Assembly (NCBI GenBank): GCA_000702525.1
Contig: JNIN01000001.1
Location: forward strand, 744,001-808,000
Length of the DNA: 64,000 nt
Direction: 5' to 3'
Source of the DNA: Lachnospiraceae bacterium AC2012
Lineage (GTDB): Bacteria > Bacillota > Clostridia > Lachnospirales > Lachnospiraceae
In this document: positions 53,268-62,088 of the stretch, one piece after another
Layout: every line of letters begins with the position of its first letter
Position numbering within the stretch: position 1 is the first letter of the stretch
The notes under the pieces: model-generated
What the model saw: the letters and a program-made list of their open reading frames with translations, nothing else
What the model was told of the DNA's origin: nothing
Databases searched by the model: none
Made by a program: the position numbers and the translations under genes

Positions 53268-54144
53268 ATCCAACCACCTCCGTTTCACTGATAAAGATCT
53301 CTTCGAGCGATAATGGCAATACTTCATAGAATACCATGTTCATAGACTGAAACATCGCTTCTACATCCTCTCTCGCTCCACGAATCGTGTAGATATGAAC
53401 TTTACCACGTTTTTCATGCAAAATGACATCCGAACGATTATTGATTTTCTGTGCATCGTCCAGTTCTTTAAAAACACACTGCACCTTCTGGATATTGCAT
53501 TTCATATCCTCCAAATCCTTGGATAATAAAACGCCACCCTTATGCAGTAATCCAACATGATCACATACATCCTCTAATTCTCGCAAATTATGGGAGGAAA
53601 GAATCGGTGTCAACTCATGATCTGCCATCTCCTTGGCAAACATTCCCTTCACAGCCTGACGCATCACGGGATCCAAGCCATCAAATGTCTCATCACAGAT
53701 TAAGTATTTTCTCTGCGTTGCAACACCAATAATCAAAGACAGTTGGCGCTTCATACCCTTCGAAAAGTTACTGATCTTGCGATTCGTGGCCAAGCCAAGT
53801 TCATTCATATAATACTTATAGATGTTCTTATCAAAGCCGATATATGTTGAATAATAGAAATCCGCCATATCATCCGCCGTACTATTTGGTAAAAAATAAG
53901 GATCATCCGGAATGAAAAAGATACGATTTTTGATTCTCTCATTATCATATACATGTTCTCCGTCAATCAATATCTCTCCACAATCTGGTTTCAATACGCC
54001 GGAAACCATACGAAGAAGCGTACTCTTACCGGCGCCATTCGTGCCAACCATGCCAAAAAATTCTCCCTCTTTCATGGCAAGGGTGACATCCTTCAAAGCC
54101 TGTACATCTCCAAAGGCTTTGCTAACATTAGATATCTCAATCAT
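53239..54144 (-). CDS. ABC transporter ATP-binding protein
   Basis: 301 residues from the ATG at 54144 (GGAGGGC six bases upstream). Walker A GTNGAGKST, Q-loop-like FIPDDPYFLP, signature-type FSKGMKRQLSLIIG (degenerate LSGGQ), Walker B LICDETFDGLD and switch His in LSSHNLRE. The degenerate signature is usual for the YtrB/CcmA-like exporters. Starts one base after the GntR gene and overlaps the permease, so the three are one operon. Confidence 0.92.
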   Translation of the reverse strand: MIEISNVSKAFGDVQALKDVTLAMKEGEFFGMVGTNGAGKSTLLRMVSGVLKPDCGEILIDGEHVYDNERIKNRIFFIPDDPYFLPNSTADDMADFYYSTYIGFDKNIYKYYMNELGLATNRKISNFSKGMKRQLSLIIGVATQRKYLICDETFDGLDPVMRQAVKGMFAKEMADHELTPILSSHNLRELEDVCDHVGLLHKGGVLLSKDLEDMKCNIQKVQCVFKELDDAQKINNRSDVILHEKRGKVHIYTIRGAREDVEAMFQSMNMVFYEVLPLSLEEIFISETEVVGYDIQKCIIG

Positions 54145-54145
54145 C

Positions 54146-54517
54146 TTATTGCCCTCCGTTACCTGCTCTCTCCACTGCCTCACGAATCAAAGTCTCCTGA
54201 TCAAGTCCCAGTTCCCTAGCTTCCACAAGCAACTTCGCCAGTTCCTCAATCATTTCCTCTTGTTTCTTCTCCAGAAGGGTATCATTTCCTTTTACGAAAT
54301 TACCTCTACCGCGAACCGAATAGATAAATCCTTCTCGCTCTAATTCCATAAACGCCTTCTGAACCGTATTTGGATTCGTTGACAGCTCTACTGCTAATGC
54401 TCGAACTGATGGCATTCTCTCATCCTGTTCTAGAACACCTGCTAGGATCAAATGCTTATAACCATCTACAATCTGTTCATAGATTGGTCTACTATCTTGA
54501 AAATTGATATGTATCAT
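54146..54517 (-). CDS. GntR-family repressor, YtrA subfamily
   Basis: 123 residues, the short YtrA form. Winged helix at about residues 10-75: PIYEQIVDGYKHLILAG, MPSVRALAVELSTNPNTVQKAF, and the wing GFIYSVRGRGNFV. The C-terminal part is a short dimerisation helix pair with no effector domain. First gene of the ABC operon and very likely its repressor; a palindrome lies over its own promoter. Confidence 0.93.
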   Translation of the reverse strand: MIHINFQDSRPIYEQIVDGYKHLILAGVLEQDERMPSVRALAVELSTNPNTVQKAFMELEREGFIYSVRGRGNFVKGNDTLLEKKQEEMIEELAKLLVEARELGLDQETLIREAVERAGNGGQ

Positions 54518-54562
54518 TTGGTCCCTCCTTCCTACGATTGGTTTTAATGACCTTATCTAACC

Positions 54563-54581
54563 GTACTATGGTTTATAGTAC
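54563..54581. promoter_or_regulatory. Probable operator of the GntR repressor
   Basis: GTACTAT and ATAGTAC form a perfect 7-bp inverted repeat around five bases. It starts seven bases downstream of the -10 of the gntR promoter, covering the transcript start. Spacing and symmetry fit YtrA-type autoregulation. Confidence 0.7.
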
Positions 54582-54587
54582 AGATAT

Positions 54588-54617
54588 ATCATACGTCGTG
54601 CACTCTTCCATTGTCAA
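54588..54617 (-). promoter_or_regulatory. Promoter of the gntR-ABC operon
   Basis: Minus-strand TTGACA (54617-54612), 18-base spacer, TATGAT (54593-54588). The -35 directly follows the T-run of the upstream terminator. Confidence 0.7.
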
Positions 54618-54620
54618 GAA

Positions 54621-54648
54621 AAAGCCCACTGGTTATCTACCAATGGGC
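54621..54648 (-). terminator. Terminator of the HD-GYP gene
   Basis: Minus-strand GCCCATTGG pairs with CCAGTGGGC (one mismatch, 54624-54632 with 54640-54648), loop of seven, followed by TTTTTC. It ends about six bases past the HD-GYP stop. Confidence 0.75.
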
Positions 54649-54654
54649 TTCCAC

Positions 54655-57600
54655 TTATTTTTCATAATGCTCATGAATATTCTGTATATCTTCCGTCGTT
54701 CCTCCACCATGATCATCCGGTGCCCGGAAGAATCCCCGATCGACTAAGCGAAGAAATGCATCTACGACATCCGCCGTAAGTTGCGTACCCGCAGCATCTC
54801 GAATAATCGATACCGCTTTCTCGAAATTCATTCGATTTCGATATGGTCGATTGGAATACATCGCGTCAAAGGTATCTGCAACCGCAATAATCTGCGCAGC
54901 TCTTGGAATCTCATCCTGTTTCAATCCCAGAGGATAGCCTTTGCCATCCGGCCTCTCATGATGTGCCTCTGCACCAATCGCCAAATCCGGCATAATATGG
55001 ATTCCCTGCAAGGCTTCAAAGCCACGTTTCGTATGCGATTTAATAATCTGAAATTCTTCCTCTGTGAGCTTACCGGCTTTATTTAACACTTCGCCGGGAA
55101 CTCCAATTTTACCGATATCATGAAGAAGTGCAATGTGATAGTACTGCTCAACCGTCTCCTCATCATATCCCAATTCCCTGGCCAGCATAACGGTATATTC
55201 CGCGACTCTTGTAGAATGACCATTCGTATATTCATCCTTCATATCAATGGTCTTTGCAAAAGCTTCTGTAATCTCATTGATCAGAATCCGATTCTCTTCG
55301 GCCTTCTTTTCCAATTCTCTCGTCTTCTTCTTCACATACCATCTAGTAATTCCGGCAATCACAAGGGCTGCAATGATAATCAATACAAGGTAAAACCATG
55401 CCTGCTCATAAAAGGCTTTTTCCTTTACGATCTTTACCGTAAATTCTCTTACCTCTCCACCGATGGAATCTTTTACCTGCAGAATGAAATAATACGTACC
55501 ACCTTTTAGATTCGTATAATCCGCAGGCTTTAAATCCTTTCGATCTAATACCGTAACCGACTTATCAAATCCATCCAGTTTATATAACACTTCCGGATTC
55601 ACAAGCGAATAATTAAATACAAAACAAGGAATCGAAATCTTATCACTATCAGAAGAAACAACAAAAACACCGGAGTCATCCGGATAAATCACTTCTCCGT
55701 CCACCTCGATATACGGCACGCTAGACTTTAGATTACTGATATTCTCCATAGAGCCTTCAATATTCACGCTAGCTACGCCCGTCATACCTGCAATATACAG
55801 CGTTCCATCCGCTTCCAAATCACTATAGGAATTCGCAGTAGTAATGCAAGGTAATCCATTTTCCAAACTACAAAACAGAGGATCTATCTCTTCATTTCCT
55901 AGTAATTCCTCTGCCGGGACAATATAGATGCCATCACTTGACATTACCCAGACGTCATCATTTCCATTCACATAGATGTCAAAATTATTAGGATATGGGA
56001 AATCCTCAACGGTTGTCACCTGATAATCGCTATCCATATAAGCAATAGAATTCGTTGTGACAATCCAATAGAAATCACGATTTGGATCCTTGGTAATACG
56101 CATCACAACTTCCGAACCAAGGCCATCCTCCATACCGATGTGTCTTGTTGTTCCATCCTGCCCTATAATGTAGATTCCGCCGCCATCAGATCCCATGAGG
56201 ATGTCCCCATTTTCTCCTTCTAACACCGTCAGAATCGATGTATTCTCAATGCCGTCTTCCTCTCCATAGCTCTGGATAATTTGATTTCCACTAATTACAT
56301 TGACACCACCCGTATTGGCAACCAATAGGGTTCCATCTGATTGCTCTGAGACAACACGTACCTGATCTGAAAACAGTCCATCCGCTTGTTTAAACACCGT
56401 AATCGTGCTGTCAGAATAACAGATCAACCCGCGGCTTCGCCAGGTCGAAATCCATAATTTTCCAGAACTGTCTTCGATAATCGAACGGATTCTAACCCCG
56501 TTTAAATAGGCAATCAGATCCGTCGCAGCCACCGGTTGCCCCGAAGCTGTCGCCGCACTCGATAGCGGAAGACTTTTCAAAACGCCAACACTCGATATAA
56601 CCGTCAATCCATCATCCGTGCCGACATATAATAAATCATCCACTTTACAGGTTGTATTTACAACCGCCGGATCCAGCTTATAAGTCTCAAAAATATCCGT
56701 AAACTGATTTGCGACAATTTTCATGACGCCCTGTCTGGAAGACGTAAACCAAAGATTACCGGCATAATCCATCATGACGTGACCGATGGAATTATCCATA
56801 GGGACATCCTGTAGAAGATGCAGCCCATCCTCCCCTAGGCGACCGGCTCCATTTCCAGCACAAATCCAGATACTGCCATCCAGATACTCCAGACGTTCTA
56901 TATTGGTAAGTGGCGCTACATCCGTCGTCGACTCCACTTCAAAACTCTCACCAAGTTTTCCATAATAAACCATGGCATCAGCAGTTCCAATATATAGATA
57001 ATCCCTTTTCACACTGTCCGGCAAAAAACCAAGCGCACCACTGATTCCCGTCGCTTCCGCACTCCAGAAGCTGCCGAGTTTCCCATCTTTTAACGTAAAG
57101 AGATCTCCACTCTGCGTCAGGCCATAGATTACATTTCCAGCGCCTATACGCATATCCTGAATATAAGCATGTTCTATTTCTGCATCCGTAATGGAAGAAA
57201 TGTTACCGTCCGCATCAATGGTCGATATTCCATCCGTCGTCGCAACATAGATTAAACCGTCCTGATCTTCGGTGATTGCGCGAACACTATCCGCACGCAA
57301 GCCATCTTTCTTCCCCCACATCTTCGTCTCGCCCTGGTCCATCACGGCGACGCCATTCGCATTCGTACCGACCCATAGACGATCCTCGCTGTCGACAAAC
57401 AGGCAGATGACACTTGTAATGCCTCCCACCGAATCCACGCGTTCAAAAGTATTTCCATCGTATCGAATCAGTCCCGCATAACTTCCAATCCAAATAAAAC
57501 CATCCGAAGTCTCTACGATGGCATTCGCTTCGGATGTCGGCAGACCACTCGTATTGTCATAAAGAACAGCTTTCGAGGAGGCCGCCTTATCCGTTGGATC

Positions 57601-57783
57601 TACGGATAACTCCGTTGCATCACTCGTGTTCTTCCACATCGTCGACTGTTCCGACTCTATCTCATGAACGCGCCGACTCTGCTCCAAGCGATACAAAAAG
57701 ACCGCCACAAGTGCCAAAACAATAATAACAACTACTAGTACGTATCTGCAGATACGAAGTTTCTTCAAATTCTTCTGACTCAT
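54655..57783 (-). CDS. Membrane sensor: two-component-type beta-propeller, Y_Y_Y and HD-GYP domains
   Basis: 1042 residues. Membrane helix at about 12-30, then an extracytoplasmic double propeller of Reg_prop repeats (repeated patterns such as GLPTSEANAIVETSDGFIWIG, DGLRADSVRAITEDQDGLIY, DGLFSDQVRVV), a Y_Y_Y-like domain (about 700-790), a second helix (about 793-813), a short coiled coil and an HD-GYP domain (about 840-1010) with His888-Asp889 in HDIGKIGVP and HHERPDGKGYP. HD-GYP domains degrade cyclic di-GMP. No histidine kinase or DNA-binding part is present, so an outside signal seems wired directly to c-di-GMP turnover. Single-gene unit. Confidence 0.9.
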   Translation of the reverse strand: MSQKNLKKLRICRYVLVVVIIVLALVAVFLYRLEQSRRVHEIESEQSTMWKNTSDATELSVDPTDKAASSKAVLYDNTSGLPTSEANAIVETSDGFIWIGSYAGLIRYDGNTFERVDSVGGITSVICLFVDSEDRLWVGTNANGVAVMDQGETKMWGKKDGLRADSVRAITEDQDGLIYVATTDGISTIDADGNISSITDAEIEHAYIQDMRIGAGNVIYGLTQSGDLFTLKDGKLGSFWSAEATGISGALGFLPDSVKRDYLYIGTADAMVYYGKLGESFEVESTTDVAPLTNIERLEYLDGSIWICAGNGAGRLGEDGLHLLQDVPMDNSIGHVMMDYAGNLWFTSSRQGVMKIVANQFTDIFETYKLDPAVVNTTCKVDDLLYVGTDDGLTVISSVGVLKSLPLSSAATASGQPVAATDLIAYLNGVRIRSIIEDSSGKLWISTWRSRGLICYSDSTITVFKQADGLFSDQVRVVSEQSDGTLLVANTGGVNVISGNQIIQSYGEEDGIENTSILTVLEGENGDILMGSDGGGIYIIGQDGTTRHIGMEDGLGSEVVMRITKDPNRDFYWIVTTNSIAYMDSDYQVTTVEDFPYPNNFDIYVNGNDDVWVMSSDGIYIVPAEELLGNEEIDPLFCSLENGLPCITTANSYSDLEADGTLYIAGMTGVASVNIEGSMENISNLKSSVPYIEVDGEVIYPDDSGVFVVSSDSDKISIPCFVFNYSLVNPEVLYKLDGFDKSVTVLDRKDLKPADYTNLKGGTYYFILQVKDSIGGEVREFTVKIVKEKAFYEQAWFYLVLIIIAALVIAGITRWYVKKKTRELEKKAEENRILINEITEAFAKTIDMKDEYTNGHSTRVAEYTVMLARELGYDEETVEQYYHIALLHDIGKIGVPGEVLNKAGKLTEEEFQIIKSHTKRGFEALQGIHIMPDLAIGAEAHHERPDGKGYPLGLKQDEIPRAAQIIAVADTFDAMYSNRPYRNRMNFEKAVSIIRDAAGTQLTADVVDAFLRLVDRGFFRAPDDHGGGTTEDIQNIHEHYEK

Positions 57784-57846
57784 AACTCATTCCCCCACGT
57801 AAGTTAAACAGAGTTCCAAAATTCCGAACAAAACTCTTCTATTGTC

Positions 57847-57866
57847 TGTTATGTGACATTATAACA
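57847..57866. promoter_or_regulatory. Inverted repeat over the HD-GYP gene -10
   Basis: TGTTAT and ATAACA separated by eight bases; the right half overlaps minus-strand TATAAT (57863-57858). No -35 consensus is seen. Possible operator. Confidence 0.35.
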
Positions 57867-57893
57867 CAATCGATGGTCCCTTATCCATTGCTC

Positions 57894-57922
57894 TTGCTTT
57901 ATCTAGCATTTCGCTGTAAAAT
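57894..57922 (+). promoter_or_regulatory. Promoter of the SprT-like gene
   Basis: TTGCTT (57894-57899), 17-base spacer, TAAAAT (57917-57922), about 45 bases before the start codon. Confidence 0.5.
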
Positions 57923-57968
57923 CAAACCTCAACAAAAACAAAGTAATGATTAGAAAATGAGGATGATT

Positions 57969-58691
57969 ATGTCAAAGACTCCTACTATAGATTATGAAAA
58001 ACGACAGGCGCTTCTAAAAGAGATTCCGATTCTTCAAAAGGAGATTCAGCATCTCTTTTCCCAGTTGGACCAATCCTATCATCTACACGGGGCCGAGGTT
58101 CCCGTCACCTTCGGATTTGAAACGGATTTGCTGGGTTCCTATACTAGACCTTCGGGCCACGAGGAGGAACATTTCCACTTCTCTCTCTGCTTCCTTGGTT
58201 ACAGCATCGAAAAGCCATTGTCCAAAGAGGATCGTATGGATTTATACAAGCATGAATATGCCCATTACATGCAATACAACATGCATATCCCCGCGGAATA
58301 TACCTGGCAGCCGGGGCATCATGGCAGCACCTGGAAATATTGCTGCTCACTCATCGGTGCCGCACCGACTCCCTTCTATAAGGCTGGGGAGGCGCTGCTT
58401 GATCACGACTATGACGGGCAGATGAAACAAAAAACCATCTTCCATCAGGAATCAAAGCTGCGCGACCATATAAAAAGAGAACGTGATTATCGCGCCGCAG
58501 AAGGCAGAAATGTTCAATATCAAGTTGGCGAAGAGATTCAACATCCAAAATTCGGTACCGGAACCATTGAAGCCATTGAAAAGCTCGACCGTTCCGTCCG
58601 ACTCACCATCCGATTTGGAGACGAAATCAAAAAAATCGACCAGAAATGGCTTGTAAAAACAACAAAATACAAGCGCTTTTCTGATCGATGA
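57969..58691 (+). CDS. SprT-like zinc metalloprotein with C-terminal beta module
   Basis: 240 residues from the ATG at 57969 (GAGG six bases upstream; ATGs at 57957 and 57963 lack spacing). The zinc site of the SprT/Spartan fold is seen as HEYAHYMQ (HExxH-like, Glu kept) with a third His in HHGSTWK about 20 residues later. A charged helix (about 170-195, KLRDHIKRERDYRAAEGR) leads to a small barrel (VGEEIQHPKFGTGTIEAI...IRFGDEIKKID), similar to modules at the end of UvrD-type helicases and to CarD-like Tudor folds. Might be a protease acting near DNA or RNA polymerase; function not established. Confidence 0.72.
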   Translation: MSKTPTIDYEKRQALLKEIPILQKEIQHLFSQLDQSYHLHGAEVPVTFGFETDLLGSYTRPSGHEEEHFHFSLCFLGYSIEKPLSKEDRMDLYKHEYAHYMQYNMHIPAEYTWQPGHHGSTWKYCCSLIGAAPTPFYKAGEALLDHDYDGQMKQKTIFHQESKLRDHIKRERDYRAAEGRNVQYQVGEEIQHPKFGTGTIEAIEKLDRSVRLTIRFGDEIKKIDQKWLVKTTKYKRFSDR

Positions 58692-58695
58692 GCCT

Positions 58696-58747
58696 TTGGG
58701 GACGGGGTTAGTGGTCCATAAAAATGGACCACTAACCCCGTCCCCAA
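58696..58747. repeat. 24-bp perfect palindrome, REP/MITE-like, between convergent genes
   Basis: Arms 58696-58719 and 58724-58747 are exact inverse complements with a loop of four A. The arms begin TTGGGGACGGGG. Sequences starting GGGGACGG recur, from memory, as dispersed palindromes in clostridial genomes linked to TnpA-like (RAYT) proteins; no such gene is in the window. It may also stop both convergent transcripts, although no T-run follows. Confidence 0.7.
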
Positions 58748-58754
58748 GAGACCA

Positions 58755-60155
58755 CTATATTGCAAAAAATTGCGCTGCGTTTTCCCCACAGATTCTCTTA
58801 ACCAAGGATTTCAAATATTCCATATCGCATGGATATTCTCCGTTTTCCACCCAACTACCAATCTTATTACATAAGATTCTTCGGTAATATTCATGACGTG
58901 GGAAGGATAAGAAACTTCGTGAATCCGTAAGCATGCCCACACTAGTTGCAATCAAACCAACGTTGGCATAAGCTTCCATCTGCTTCTCCATCCCACTCTT
59001 ATGATCGCAGAACCACCAGGCTGCGCCCAGCTGCACCTTCCCTTTGATTCCCTCCTCATTACTACAGAAATTACCAGCCATCGCAGCTAACATCTCTGTA
59101 TCCTTTGGATTTAAGCAATAGAGAATCGTCTTTGGAAGTTTCTCCTCTTCATCCATCTTGCTAAGAAGTTCGGATAATTGCTCTGCAAAAGAAAAATCAT
59201 TCAAAGAATCAAAACCGGTATCCGCACCCAGTTTCTGATAAAAACGCTTCGCATTATTTCGAATCGCTCCAATATGTAGCTGCATCACAATATTCCTGTC
59301 ATAATACATCTTTGCAAGATTTGTAAGCACATAGCCCCGGAACTTACCAGACTCCTCTTCTGTAACATCGCCACCATGCAATCCCTTCGCTAAAATCACA
59401 TTCACTTCTGCTTCATCCGTATTTGCCGTAAACGCGCCTTCCAAACTATGGTCGGACACTCTACATCCATTCTCGATGAAATAATCCAAACGCTTTTCTA
59501 ACGCTTCAAGGAATGTTTCTGCATCCTTAATCTCCACGCCCGCTACCCTTGATAGCTCAGAAACATAAGATGCAAACTCCGCTTTCTGGATGGACATCGC
59601 CTTTTCTGGACGAAAACTTGGGAGAACCTGGATTTCAAACCCATCCTCGCGAATCTTCTGATGCCATTCGAGCGAATCCACCGGATCATCCGTCGTACAT
59701 AACGCCTTCACATGCTGCATGCGAAGCAGATTTCTAGCAGAATATTCCGGAGTCTTAAGCTTCTCATTGCATGCTTTCCAAATCTCTGGTGCTGTACTTG
59801 GATTCAATGGTGTTGTAATCCCAAAGTATCTCTGTAATTCCAGATGCGTCCAATGATACAGCGGATTTCCAATCAGATTTTGGACCGTATCCGCCCATGC
59901 CATAAATTTATCATAAGGATCGCCATCCCCTGTAATCAGATTTTCGGACACCCCATTCGCTCTCATCGCGCGCCATTTATAGTGGTCACCACCGAGCCAG
60001 ACCTCGGCCATATTCTGATAACAACGATCCTCATAAATCTCTTTGGGATTCAGATGATTATGAAAATCAATGATTGGTTGCTCCTTCACTTCCTGATAAA
60101 GTGTTTTCGAAACCTCACTTTGTAATAAAAAATCCTGATCTAAAAACTGCTTCAT
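58755..60155 (-). CDS. uxaC: Glucuronate (uronate) isomerase
   Basis: 466 residues, normal length. Converts glucuronate to fructuronate (and galacturonate to tagaturonate). Metal-binding IDFHNHLNPKEI near residue 30, ALCTTDDPVDSLEWH, MQLHIGAIRNNAKR and LTDSRSFLSFPRHEYYRRIL match the UxaC family. Ribosome site weak (GGGG). Starts two bases after uxuB; last gene of the uronate operon. Confidence 0.96.
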   Translation of the reverse strand: MKQFLDQDFLLQSEVSKTLYQEVKEQPIIDFHNHLNPKEIYEDRCYQNMAEVWLGGDHYKWRAMRANGVSENLITGDGDPYDKFMAWADTVQNLIGNPLYHWTHLELQRYFGITTPLNPSTAPEIWKACNEKLKTPEYSARNLLRMQHVKALCTTDDPVDSLEWHQKIREDGFEIQVLPSFRPEKAMSIQKAEFASYVSELSRVAGVEIKDAETFLEALEKRLDYFIENGCRVSDHSLEGAFTANTDEAEVNVILAKGLHGGDVTEEESGKFRGYVLTNLAKMYYDRNIVMQLHIGAIRNNAKRFYQKLGADTGFDSLNDFSFAEQLSELLSKMDEEEKLPKTILYCLNPKDTEMLAAMAGNFCSNEEGIKGKVQLGAAWWFCDHKSGMEKQMEAYANVGLIATSVGMLTDSRSFLSFPRHEYYRRILCNKIGSWVENGEYPCDMEYLKSLVKRICGENAAQFFAI

Positions 60156-60157
60156 AT

Positions 60158-61006
60158 CTATACCCCACTATAAGCTGAAAAACCACCATCGATAGGAATT
60201 ACAACGCCTGTTACAAAACTAGCCATCTTCTCATTTAAAAGATAGAGTAACGTTCCATTTAATTCTTCTGCTTCCCCAAAACGTCCCATCGGCGTTGCGT
60301 TTAGAATCTTCTCTGTTCGCGCGGTTGGTGTTCCATCTTCATGAAACAATAAATCCTTATTCTGCGCTGTTACAAAGAATCCCGGAGCAATCGCATTCAC
60401 ACGAATTCCCTCTTTTGAAAAATGTACCGCAAGCCACTGTGTAAAGTTAGAAATTGCAGCCTTGGCACCAGAATATGCTGGAATCTTGGTCAGTGGTGTA
60501 TAGGCATTCATAGAGGAAATGTTAATGATCGAACAATTTTTCTTTCCAATCATATCCTTAGCGAATACCTGAGTTGGAAGTAATGTTCCGATAAAATTCA
60601 GATTGAAAACGAATTCCACACCACTCTGGTCTAAATCAAAGAAGCTGACCGTATCTTGATCCAGCTCATCGCCTGCCATAAAGTATTCCTTATCTGTATT
60701 CGCTCTCTTGTTATTTCCACCGGCTCCGTTTAAGAGGATATCGCAAGAGCCAAGATCCACTAACACCTGCTGATGCACAGACTCTAAGCTCTCTTTTTCT
60801 AATACATTTGTCTTATAGGCCTTTGCAATACCACCCTCTGCCTGAATTTCTTCTGCAAATTTCTTTGCCATCTCCTCATTCAGATCCAGTAATGCTACCT
60901 TGGCACCTGCTGCTGCAAGTGTCTTTGCAAACATACTGCATAACACCCCGCCGGCTCCAGTTACTACTGCTACTTTATCTTTTAAATCAATATTGTAATT
61001 TGTCAT
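60158..61006 (-). CDS. uxuB: D-mannonate (fructuronate) oxidoreductase, SDR type
   Basis: 282 residues. Short-chain dehydrogenase with TGAGGVLCS (cofactor loop), NGAGGNN, the catalytic S-x12-YSGAKAA and NAIAPGFF. The size and the GGNNKRAN region fit the Firmicutes SDR-type UxuB (YjmF of B. subtilis), which reduces fructuronate to mannonate. Position between uxuA and uxaC supports this. AAGGAGA ribosome site six bases upstream. Confidence 0.9.
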   Translation of the reverse strand: MTNYNIDLKDKVAVVTGAGGVLCSMFAKTLAAAGAKVALLDLNEEMAKKFAEEIQAEGGIAKAYKTNVLEKESLESVHQQVLVDLGSCDILLNGAGGNNKRANTDKEYFMAGDELDQDTVSFFDLDQSGVEFVFNLNFIGTLLPTQVFAKDMIGKKNCSIINISSMNAYTPLTKIPAYSGAKAAISNFTQWLAVHFSKEGIRVNAIAPGFFVTAQNKDLLFHEDGTPTARTEKILNATPMGRFGEAEELNGTLLYLLNEKMASFVTGVVIPIDGGFSAYSGV

Positions 61007-61017
61007 TTCTCTTCTCC

Positions 61018-62088
61018 TTATCTTGTGCTAGATTTTTCAATTGCTTCCCATAATCCATTAATATAGGTTGCACCAAGTGCGCGATCATAGAGTCCGTATC
61101 CCGGCATCGCTTTTTCTCCCCAAATCATTCTTCCATGATCCGGACGAATCGGTCCATCAAACCCAATCTCATATAATGCCTTTACAATCTCATACATATC
61201 AAAGCTTCCATCGGATGAAAGATGCGCTGCTTCTTCAAAATTTGTAGGAGAATGGAACTTCAGATTCCGAACATGTGCGAAATGAATTCTGCCCTTTAAG
61301 CTACGAATCATATCTGGCAAATCATTCTCCAGATTTGTACCATACGATCCGGAGCAGAAGGTCACCCCATTATGTGGGTCATCCACCATCTTCATCATAC
61401 GAAGAATATTCTCCTTATTGATGATAATGCGTGGTAAACCAAAAACAGGCCAAGCCGGATCATCCGGATGAATCGCCATATAAATGTCATATTCCCTACA
61501 AACCGGCATAATTTTCTCCAGGAAATATTTCAGATTCTCAAATAAATCTTCCTCCGTAACATCCTTATATTCCTCAAATAATTCCTTCACATGTGCTAAA
61601 CGCTCCGGTTCCCATCCCGGCATAACCGAACCATTCATATCCCCGGAAATGGAAGAAAACATCTCTTCTGGAACAAGCGCATCTACCGCCTCCTGTGTAT
61701 AAGCCAGCACCGTGGATCCATCCTCGCGTTTTCTTGCAAGTTCTGTTCTAGTCCAGTCAAACACCGGCATAAAGTTATAACAAACCAGATGGATATCTTC
61801 CTCGCCAAGATTACGAAGCGTCTCGATATAGTTCGCAATCCACTTTTCTCTACTAGGTTTTCCAAGCTTTATATCTTCGTGCACATTCACACTTTCAATA
61901 CCGGCAACTCTTAACCCTGCTGCCTCCACTTCCTCCTTCATCGCACGGATTCTCTCTCTGCTCCAAACTTCACCCGGTGCTGTATCATATAATGTTGTAA
62001 TCACTCCTGCCACACCAGGAATCTGTCGAATCTGTTCTAATGTTACGGTATCAAAATCTTTGCCATACCATCTTAAAGTCATCTCCAT
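61018..62088 (-). CDS. uxuA: Mannonate dehydratase
   Basis: 356 residues. Dehydrates mannonate to 2-keto-3-deoxygluconate. Family marks: MTLRWYGKDFDTVTLEQIRQIPGV at the start (shown in part here), AIHPDDPAWPVFGLPRI, TFCSGSYGTN, FAHVRNLK and RPDHGRMIWGE. The ATG lies against the eda stop; AAGGAGG is ten bases upstream. Confidence 0.96.
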   Translation of the reverse strand: MEMTLRWYGKDFDTVTLEQIRQIPGVAGVITTLYDTAPGEVWSRERIRAMKEEVEAAGLRVAGIESVNVHEDIKLGKPSREKWIANYIETLRNLGEEDIHLVCYNFMPVFDWTRTELARKREDGSTVLAYTQEAVDALVPEEMFSSISGDMNGSVMPGWEPERLAHVKELFEEYKDVTEEDLFENLKYFLEKIMPVCREYDIYMAIHPDDPAWPVFGLPRIIINKENILRMMKMVDDPHNGVTFCSGSYGTNLENDLPDMIRSLKGRIHFAHVRNLKFHSPTNFEEAAHLSSDGSFDMYEIVKALYEIGFDGPIRPDHGRMIWGEKAMPGYGLYDRALGATYINGLWEAIEKSSTR

